Shown: piece by piece, positions 58,291-64,000 of the stretch | How positions within the stretch are numbered: the first letter of the stretch is position 1 | How the letters are laid out: the number at the start of each line of letters is the position of its first letter | Made by a program: the position numbers and the translations under genes | The notes under the pieces: model-generated | What the model was told of the DNA's origin: nothing | The model's database searches: none | What the model saw: only the letters and a program-made list of their open reading frames with translations | DNA from: Pyxidicoccus parkwaysis | Lineage (GTDB): Bacteria > Myxococcota > Myxococcia > Myxococcales > Myxococcaceae | Length of the DNA stretch: 64,000 nt | Direction: 5' to 3' | NCBI RefSeq assembly: GCF_017301735.1 | Contig: NZ_CP071090.1 | Location: forward strand, 6,748,001-6,812,000

Positions 58291-59001
58291 ATGGACCCCA
58301 TCCGCAGCCGCCCCCGCGCCCTCTCCAACCCGACTCCGGCCGCCCAGCCCCAGACGACCCAGCAGACCGCCGCCCCGGTGAAGGCGAATGCGGTGGGTCA
58401 CACCGGCCTGAGCGCCTTCCAGGGTGCGGCTCCGGTCCGCGTGGCCGCGCAGCCGACGCCGGGCTCCTGGCGCGGTGGCCCGGACACCGAGGTGGGCAAG
58501 GCCGTCCAGGCGATGTGGACGCGGATGCAGCAGATGCCGGGCAACAACATCTCCATCAAGGGTGACACCCCGGCGAGCCTGTTCGGCCGCGCCATCCTGG
58601 ACAGCAAGCACATCACCAACGAGCAGCTCATCGCGATGTCCAAGGTGACGCTGGACCAGCTCGCGACGGACCCGAAGGACCGGCAGAAGGTGCTGGAGAA
58701 AGTGCCCAACGCGCGCGAGCTGCCGGTGCACAAGTTCACGGTGGCGATGCTGGCATCAGCCACGGGCGTGGACCCGCAGAAGCTCTCCGAGGCCTGCCCC
58801 GATCTGGGCCTGACGGGCGCGCCGGGCACGCCGCTGCTCTACGCGGCCAGCAGCGAGCGCATGCAGCGCTCCACGGCGCTGCACGACTTCACGGACTACC
58901 TGCGCGGCGCGGGCGTCAAGGGCGTGAACAAGGCCGTGTGGGGCGTGGAGAACCGCATCCTCTCCGCCATCGTCTCCGCAGTGGGCGGCGGGCGTTACTG
59001 A
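58291..59001 (+). CDS. Hypothetical protein with disordered Pro/Gln/Thr-rich N-terminus
   Basis: A 236-residue protein. Residues 1-65 are Pro, Gln, Thr and Ala-rich (QPQTTQQTAAPV); the rest is helical (GPDTEVGKAVQAMWTRMQQMPGNNISIKGDT, NEQLIAMSKVTLDQLATDPKDRQKVLEKV, ending ENRILSAIVSAVGGGRY). No signal peptide or membrane segment. ATG at 58291; GGAG is 12 bases away. No family recognised. A strong terminator follows. Confidence 0.65.
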   Translation: MDPIRSRPRALSNPTPAAQPQTTQQTAAPVKANAVGHTGLSAFQGAAPVRVAAQPTPGSWRGGPDTEVGKAVQAMWTRMQQMPGNNISIKGDTPASLFGRAILDSKHITNEQLIAMSKVTLDQLATDPKDRQKVLEKVPNARELPVHKFTVAMLASATGVDPQKLSEACPDLGLTGAPGTPLLYAASSERMQRSTALHDFTDYLRGAGVKGVNKAVWGVENRILSAIVSAVGGGRY

Positions 59002-59025
59002 GTCACTGTCGGTTGTGAGTCTTTG

Positions 59026-59064
59026 GGGCCGTGACCTTTCACCGGGTCACGGCCCTTCGCTTTT
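59026..59064 (+). terminator. Rho-independent terminator
   Basis: GGGCCGTGACC and GGTCACGGCCC form an 11-pair perfect stem (59026-59036 with 59045-59055) around an eight-base loop, followed by TTCGCTTTT. It ends the hypothetical gene at 58291 and overlaps the last codons of the convergent acyl-CoA dehydrogenase-like gene. Confidence 0.85.
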
Positions 59065-59985
59065 GGAGCCCGAAGCTCGCTGCCGCGCCGCCTCCAGTCG
59101 CTTCGCGCGCACCTTGCCAGCAACATCCAGGAGCTTCTTGTCGCGAGCCCACCGCTCGCGAGTCGTCGCATCCGTCTGCGCCCACAGCGGCTCGCACTTC
59201 TCGATGGCCTGCTTCGCCAATGCCAGCGCACCCCCAAGCGCAAGGTGCGTGGTGGAGTCCGCCGGGTCCGCCTGGGCCAGCCCCCGCATCATCACCGCGA
59301 GCGCAAGCAACTCCTCACGCAGGGGCTCCGGCCAGCCGCTCCGGCGAGCCACCTGGAAGAGCCAGCCGAGCGCCGCGAGATGGACGTGGCAATCCTCCAC
59401 CGTGCGGAACGGCTTGAGATAGCGCGCGTAGCCATCCCCGGGCAGCACCTCGTTCGAAGCCACCGCCACGTCCTCCAGCGTCAGCTCCGCGTGCGGAATC
59501 TCCGGCACGAAGGGCAGTTCCGGCAGCGCGGCGACATGAACACCCGACCGCTTCGCATCCACTGCCACCATGCGCAGGCGGTTGCGCCCCTGCGCGTCCT
59601 GCCCCTCCGTTGCCACCACGAGCAGCAACTCCGCGCGAGTCCCCAGCGTCACGAAGGTCTTCGCGCCACTGAGCTTCCATCCCGAGCCCGTGTCCGTCAG
59701 CTTCGTCTGGATGGCAGAGGGATGCGCACCACCGGGCTCGGTGGCACAGAGTGCACAAGGCTTGTCCCCGGGGAGCATGGGGAACAGCGAGCGATGCGCG
59801 GCGTGGTAGCCGGACGCAAACGCGAACCCGAGTCGGTCCGCGCGAAAGCCACCCGCGAGCGCCAGGTCCGCGGGCGCGGTGAAGCGCGGCATCAACTCCA
59901 GGTGGCGCAGCCACCACGCATCGACGGAGTCGAGTGCCTGCGGCTCGGGAGACTCGGAGAGCAAAAAGTGGAGGACGTCGTTCAC
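59047..59985 (-). CDS. Acyl-CoA dehydrogenase-like protein, shortened
   Basis: A 312-residue protein related to acyl-CoA dehydrogenases, about 80 residues shorter than the usual 380-400. The N-terminal helical domain is reduced; the middle beta domain is clear (CALCATEPGGAHPSAIQTKLTDTGSGWKLSGAKTFVTLGTRAELLLVVA), which binds the flavin. The C-terminal helices are present (WLFQVARRSGWPEPLREELLALAVM ... ALGGALALAKQAIEKC), but the usual catalytic Glu region is not obvious. The GTG at 59985 has a weak site. It could be an inactive paralog. Confidence 0.68.
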   Translation of the reverse strand: MNDVLHFLLSESPEPQALDSVDAWWLRHLELMPRFTAPADLALAGGFRADRLGFAFASGYHAAHRSLFPMLPGDKPCALCATEPGGAHPSAIQTKLTDTGSGWKLSGAKTFVTLGTRAELLLVVATEGQDAQGRNRLRMVAVDAKRSGVHVAALPELPFVPEIPHAELTLEDVAVASNEVLPGDGYARYLKPFRTVEDCHVHLAALGWLFQVARRSGWPEPLREELLALAVMMRGLAQADPADSTTHLALGGALALAKQAIEKCEPLWAQTDATTRERWARDKKLLDVAGKVRAKRLEAARQRASGSKSEGP

Positions 59986-60119
59986 GTCCCCACTCTACGC
60001 CAGGGTGCGCCCTCCCACGCCGGATGCCCGACATCATCCACCCGGTGGTGACGACTCTTGAATGCACGACGGAGACGCAGCGCCTGTAACATTCGCCACA
60101 CCGTTGTCGGAGGCGCGGC

Positions 60120-60149
60120 TTGACACTTCGAAGAAGCCACCTGTACAAA
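60120..60149 (+). promoter_or_regulatory. Sigma70-type promoter of the riboswitch operon
   Basis: TTGACA (60120-60125), an 18-base spacer and TACAAA (60144-60149) match the sigma70 consensus well. Transcription from about 60156 would start right at the riboswitch aptamer, supporting both calls. Confidence 0.65.
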
Positions 60150-60155
60150 CCGGCC

Positions 60156-60340
60156 CATGCTGGTGCCTGGATTCCGGTCCAGGCTTGAAAGGGAACCCGG
60201 TGCGAATCCGGGGCTGCCCCGCAGCGGTAAGTGAGAACGAACCTCGTCATCCGCACTGGTTCCCCCTGGGAGCTGGGAAGCGACGAGCAGTAGGAAGCCG
60301 GCCCCCAAGGCCGAAGCGCTCACGAGCCCGAAGACCTGCC
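60156..60340 (+). promoter_or_regulatory. Cobalamin (B12) riboswitch
   Basis: The aptamer landmarks appear in the right order: GGTGCC at 60162, the core GGGAACCCGGTGCGAATCCGG then GGCTGCCCCGCAGCGGTAA at about 60191-60230, a CACTGG...GGGAAG arm, and the closing GAAGACCTGCC ending at 60340. The 7-base inverted repeat CACGAGC (60321-60327) / GCTCGTG (60348-60354) overlaps the 3' strand and may be the switching hairpin. A second short stem (CGCTGA-CGTC-TCAGCG) follows at 60416. B12 binding would be expected to reduce expression of the aminotransferase-dehydrogenase operon downstream. Confidence 0.92.
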
Positions 60341-60622
60341 CGCATCCGCTCGTGGGAGAAATCCACGGACGGTTTCGACCTGGAGCCGCGTGGGACGGCC
60401 GGAAGGTCCGAGCAGCGCTGACGTCTCAGCGAGTCTTCGCGCGCGCCTCGGCTTTTCCGAACCTTCACCCCTCGCATCTCCAGTCGCCCGTGGGGGCGAA
60501 GGTCGGTCCGTGGGCTCTTCCCCGAGCCTCGTGTGCCTTCGCGCGCACCGTGACAGCCCTTCCTCCCCGCGGGAGCCCTGTCGGGCGACTCCGGTCGCCC
60601 GCGCTGCGCGGAGGACGGACGG

Positions 60623-61987
60623 ATGCGGGACGAAGCAGAACAGAGCGTGCGCTACCCGCAGGGCAATGTGCTCCTGCGCAACCTGACGCGCGACTTCCCG
60701 GTGGTGACGCACGGCCAGGGCGTCCACCTCTTCGATGCGCGTGGCAAGCGCTACCTGGATGCCTCGGCGGGCGCGCTCGTGGCCAGCGTGGGCCACGGCA
60801 ACCGCGAGGTGGTGGACCGCATCCACGAGCAACTGCTCCAGGTCGCCTACGTCAACGGCACCCACTTCACCACCCGCGTGACGGAGCAGCTCGCCTCACG
60901 CCTGTGCGCGCTCGCGCCGCCGGGACTGACGCGCGCCGCGTTCCTCGGCTCCGGCTCCGAGGCCGTCGAGGCGGCGGTGAAGTTCGCGCGCCAGCTCTGG
61001 GTGGAGCGCGGCCAGCCCGAGCGCACCAAGGTCATCGCGCGGGTGCCCGGCTACCACGGCAACACCCTGTACGCGCTCTCACTCTCGGGCCGTCCCCACT
61101 ACAAGACGTTCTTCGGGCCGATGCTGGCCGAGGTCGTCACCACGCTGGCGCCATACCCCTACCGCTCGGGCCTGGAGGACTACGCGCGCGACGGCGCGGA
61201 GCACTACGTGAGGCTCCTGGAGGAGACGCTGCGGCGCGAAGGGCCGCACACCATCGCCGCCTTCATCGCTGAGCCCGTCATCGGTTCCTCGGCGGGCGCC
61301 TCCCCTCCTCCTCCGGGCTACTTCGAGCGCGTGAGCGCGCTGTGCCGCGAGTACGGCATCCTCACCATCGCCGACGAGGTGATGTGCGGCTGCGGGCGCA
61401 CCGGGCGCTTCTTCGCAAGCGAGCAGTTCGGCTTCACGCCCGATGTGCTGGTGCTGGGCAAGGGCCTCAGCGGAGGCTACGCGCCACTGAGCGCGCTGCT
61501 CGTTCGCCAGGAACATCTCGAGGAGATGCGCCGGGGCTCGGGCAGCTTCATGCACGCGCAGACGTACCTCCAGGCCCCCGCGATGACGGCGGCGGGACTG
61601 GCCGTGCTCGACTACTACGAGCGCCACGACCTCGTCGCCCACGCCGCGCGCGTGGGTGAGCACTTCCAACGCCGGCTGCGCAAGGCGCTCCTGCCACTGC
61701 CCCACGTGGGCTCGGTGCAGGGCGTGGGGTTGATGGCGGGCGTCGAGTTCGTGGAGGACACGTCCAGCCGCCGTCCCTTCCCCCGCGCGCGCAAGGTGGT
61801 GGAGCGCCTGCTCGCCGAGCTGTTCGAGCGCGGCCTCGTGCTCTGGTCCAACACCGGCCACGCGGACGGGACGAACGGCGACCTGCTGATGCTCGGCCCA
61901 CCGCTCGTCATCACCGAGGCCGAGGTGGACGAGCTGGTCGACACGCTGGCGCGCGGCATCCACCACTTCTTCCAGGAGGCACCATGA
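60623..61987 (+). CDS. Class III (omega) aminotransferase
   Basis: A 454-residue PLP-dependent class III aminotransferase. PLP-binding Lys280 is in VLVLGKGLSGGY, preceded by IADEVMCGCGRTGRFF; the N-terminal GVHLFDARGKRYLDASAGALVASVGHGN and GSGSEAVEAAVKFAR segments are characteristic. It should transfer an amino group from an omega-amino acid or diamine to a keto acid. First gene of the riboswitch operon; GGAGG lies eight bases before the ATG and its stop overlaps the next ATG (ATGA). The 282-base leader between aptamer and start holds the expression platform. Substrate unknown. Confidence 0.9.
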   Translation: MRDEAEQSVRYPQGNVLLRNLTRDFPVVTHGQGVHLFDARGKRYLDASAGALVASVGHGNREVVDRIHEQLLQVAYVNGTHFTTRVTEQLASRLCALAPPGLTRAAFLGSGSEAVEAAVKFARQLWVERGQPERTKVIARVPGYHGNTLYALSLSGRPHYKTFFGPMLAEVVTTLAPYPYRSGLEDYARDGAEHYVRLLEETLRREGPHTIAAFIAEPVIGSSAGASPPPPGYFERVSALCREYGILTIADEVMCGCGRTGRFFASEQFGFTPDVLVLGKGLSGGYAPLSALLVRQEHLEEMRRGSGSFMHAQTYLQAPAMTAAGLAVLDYYERHDLVAHAARVGEHFQRRLRKALLPLPHVGSVQGVGLMAGVEFVEDTSSRRPFPRARKVVERLLAELFERGLVLWSNTGHADGTNGDLLMLGPPLVITEAEVDELVDTLARGIHHFFQEAP

Positions 61988-63543
61988 GTTTTCGCATCAC
62001 CTATTCAGTGCTGGAGGCGGACCTGTCCACGCTGCACGCCCAGTTCGACGAGGCGCTCCGCGCCGTCCGCGAAATGTTGGGCGCGCGGCTCCCGTCGTGG
62101 ATTGCCGGCGAGGCGTACGAGAGCGGAGCCCTGCTGGAGAGCCGCAACCCCGCGCGCCCGGACGAACTGCTGGCCTCCTTCCACCGCACGCCCGTGTCCG
62201 AGCTCGACCGCGTGGTGCGCGTGGCCCGCGAGGCCCAACGAGCCTGGGGCGCCACGCCGTGGGAGGAGCGGGTGCGAATCCTCCGCAGGGCCGCGGAGCT
62301 CATCTCCGAGCGGCGCATGGAGCTGGCCGCGCGGATGACGCTGGAGGTGGGCAAGAGCCGGCTGGAGTCACTGGGCGACGTGGAGGAGTCCGCGGACCTG
62401 CTGCGCTACTACGCGCGTCAGCTCGAGGAGGCCGAGGGCTTCCGCCGCCCCATGGCCCGGCTGTCCCCGAACGAGGACACCCTCAGCGTGCTGCGCCCGT
62501 ATGGCGTGTTCGCGGTGCTGTCTCCCTTCAACTTCCCGCTCGCGCTCGCCGCGGGGATGAGCGCGGGAGCACTGCTCGGAGGCAATGCCGTCATCCTCAA
62601 GCCCAGTGAGGAGACGCCCTGGTGCGCGGAGGGGCTGTACCACGCACTCGCCGACGCGGGCCTTCCTCCAGGTGTGTTCCAGGTAGTGCACGGCGAGGGC
62701 GAATCCCTGGGCGCGGCGCTGGTGCGCCATCCCGGTGTGGACGGCGTGTCGTTCACCGGGAGCCAGGCGGTAGGCATGGACATCCACCGGCAGCTGTCCA
62801 CGGGCCGGGTGAGGCCCTGCCTGCTGGAACTGGGCGGGAAGAACGCCGCCATCATCTGCCGCGACGCGGACCTGGAGGCCGCCATCGAAGGGTGCTTCCG
62901 CTCCGCCTTCGGCCTGTCCGGCCAGAAGTGCAGCGCGCTGTCCCGCATCTACGTCCACGAGTCGCTGCTGAACGACTTCACCGACGGGCTGGCGCTGAAG
63001 GCGCTCGACGCGCGAGTGGGCGACCCATCGCTGGCGTCGGTGTTCACCGGCCCCGTCATCAACGCAGCGGCCGTCCAACGCTTCGAGCGCGCGGTGGACG
63101 AGGCGCGCCGGGATGGCGCCGTCATCGCGGGCGGAGAGCGTCTGCGCCTCGAAGGCGGGCTCGCCAGGGGTCACTTCGTCGCGCCCACCGTGGCGGCGCT
63201 GTCGCACGGGCACCGGCTGATGCGCGAGGAGTTGTTCCTCCCGTTCGTCGGAGTCACGCGCTTCCGCACGCTGGATGAAGCGCTGCGGCTGGCCAACGAC
63301 TGCGATTACGGACTGACCGCCGGCATCTTCAGCCGCAACGCCGAGGACGTGGAGCGCTTCATGTCCGAGGCCGAAGCCGGAGTCCTCTACGCCAACCGCC
63401 GGACGGGAGCGACGACGGGCGCCTGGCCCGGCGTGCAGTCGTTCTGCGGATGGAAGGCCAGCGGCGCGTCCGGCAAGGGCGGCTGCGGCCCCTACTACGT
63501 CTCCCAGTTCATGCGCGAGCAGGCGCAGACGCGGATGCGCTGA
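61984..63543 (+). CDS. Aldehyde dehydrogenase, P5C-dehydrogenase-like
   Basis: A 519-residue NAD(P)-dependent aldehyde dehydrogenase. The catalytic Cys316 is in GLSGQKCSALSR, with LELGGKN (catalytic Glu) and FTGSQAVG for cofactor binding. The C-terminal NRRTGATTGAWPGVQSFCGWKASG segment is characteristic of delta-1-pyrroline-5-carboxylate dehydrogenases (proline or ornithine catabolism), which oxidise glutamate semialdehyde. Translationally coupled to the aminotransferase upstream, whose product would be the aldehyde substrate. Other semialdehydes are equally possible. Confidence 0.9.
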   Translation: MSFRITYSVLEADLSTLHAQFDEALRAVREMLGARLPSWIAGEAYESGALLESRNPARPDELLASFHRTPVSELDRVVRVAREAQRAWGATPWEERVRILRRAAELISERRMELAARMTLEVGKSRLESLGDVEESADLLRYYARQLEEAEGFRRPMARLSPNEDTLSVLRPYGVFAVLSPFNFPLALAAGMSAGALLGGNAVILKPSEETPWCAEGLYHALADAGLPPGVFQVVHGEGESLGAALVRHPGVDGVSFTGSQAVGMDIHRQLSTGRVRPCLLELGGKNAAIICRDADLEAAIEGCFRSAFGLSGQKCSALSRIYVHESLLNDFTDGLALKALDARVGDPSLASVFTGPVINAAAVQRFERAVDEARRDGAVIAGGERLRLEGGLARGHFVAPTVAALSHGHRLMREELFLPFVGVTRFRTLDEALRLANDCDYGLTAGIFSRNAEDVERFMSEAEAGVLYANRRTGATTGAWPGVQSFCGWKASGASGKGGCGPYYVSQFMREQAQTRMR

Positions 63544-63563
63544 AGCCACTCGAGGAAACACTC

Positions 63564-64000
63564 ATGAGCAAGCTCTATCCCGAAGTGAAGGTGGCTCCAC
63601 CGGGGCCCAACGCGCAGGCCATCATCGCGATGGACCAGCGCCACAGCTCTCCCTCGTACATCAAGGAATATCCCCTGGTGGTCGAGCGCGGTGAGGGGCC
63701 CTGGGTCTACGACGTCGACGGCAACCGCTTCCTCGACTTCATGGCCGGCATCGCGGTGGCGTCCACCGGCCACTCCCACCCCACCGTGGTGAAGGCCATC
63801 CACGAGGCCGCCGACCGCTTCCTCCACATCTGCGGCACCGACTTCTATTACGACGCGTTCTCCCGCCTGTGCGCGCGGCTCGCCAGCTACCTGCCGGAGA
63901 TGGGGCCCAAGCGCGTCTTCCTCACCAACTCCGGCACCGAAGCAGTGGAGGGCGCGCTCAAGCTGGCGCGACACCACACGCGCCGCCAGTACGTCGTGGC
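63564..64000 (+). CDS. Class III aminotransferase (GabT/ArgD-like), cut by the window edge
   Basis: The first 145 residues of a second class III PLP aminotransferase. VERGEGPWVYDVDGNRFLDFMAGIAVASTGHSHPTVVKAI and FLTNSGTEAVEGALKLARHHT are typical of the 4-aminobutyrate/acetylornithine aminotransferase group. It begins 20 bases after the aldehyde dehydrogenase gene with GAGGAA upstream, so it belongs to the same riboswitch operon. The PLP lysine lies beyond the edge. Confidence 0.88.
   Translation, partial: MSKLYPEVKVAPPGPNAQAIIAMDQRHSSPSYIKEYPLVVERGEGPWVYDVDGNRFLDFMAGIAVASTGHSHPTVVKAIHEAADRFLHICGTDFYYDAFSRLCARLASYLPEMGPKRVFLTNSGTEAVEGALKLARHHTRRQYVV

Overview
The window is about 64 kb of very GC-rich bacterial chromosome with tightly packed genes on both strands. 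It most likely comes from a myxobacterium of the Myxococcaceae (Myxococcus, Corallococcus or Pyxidicoccus type). The grounds are two families known mainly from myxobacteria (a DUF2381-type protein beside a Ser/Thr kinase, and a DUF2378-type protein), many lipoproteins, a double-length UvrA, and an EF-G resembling the mitochondrial EF-G1/spdEFG1 group. The species assignment is inference. No tRNA, rRNA, insertion sequence, prophage or CRISPR array was seen.

Layout: 1-4743 carries a truncated alpha-2-macroglobulin lipoprotein. 5072-12448 is a housekeeping and metabolic stretch: TrmJ-like RNA methyltransferase, DUF1028 protein, RsuA-type pseudouridine synthase, a two-domain secreted hydrolase, the soluble transhydrogenase SthA and small hypotheticals. 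12662-16789 holds EF-G and an Uup-type ABC-F ATPase, separated by a clear terminator. 16940-26750 is mostly envelope and transport: a lipoprotein with a DUF4114-like and a fibrinogen-like domain, an orphan ADOP-type permease, an outer-membrane beta-barrel candidate, an OPT transporter, SlyD, a DAACS symporter and a 2OG-Fe(II) oxygenase.

26729-31379 is the most accessory-looking stretch. An orphan DNA methyltransferase and a small Rof-like protein are followed by two tandem copies of a 1.77-kb cassette. Each copy encodes a lipoprotein with a PD-(D/E)XK-like nuclease signature, overlapping an immunity-like protein of the DUF3396 type. These resemble kin-discrimination toxin/immunity pairs. Next come a DUF2381-type protein with a receptor-like Ser/Thr kinase (31377-34368) and a YcaO-TfuA pair (34582-36929) that predicts peptide-backbone thioamidation of an unknown substrate.

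37227-49024 contains a peroxiredoxin, an ECF sigma/anti-sigma/Spy-like operon, a DUF5996 protein, a glutathione peroxidase, the 1,766-residue tandem UvrA, a trypsin-like protease and the DUF2378 protein. 49187-55915 holds a hybrid histidine kinase and the opgG-orf-opgH glucan operon. 55991-59985 has an M18 aminopeptidase, a second 2OG-Fe(II) oxygenase-like protein, a hypothetical and an acyl-CoA dehydrogenase-like protein.

From 60120 to the right edge a sigma70-like promoter and a cobalamin riboswitch precede a class III aminotransferase, a P5C-dehydrogenase-like aldehyde dehydrogenase and a second class III aminotransferase cut by the edge. This is an unusual output for B12 control.
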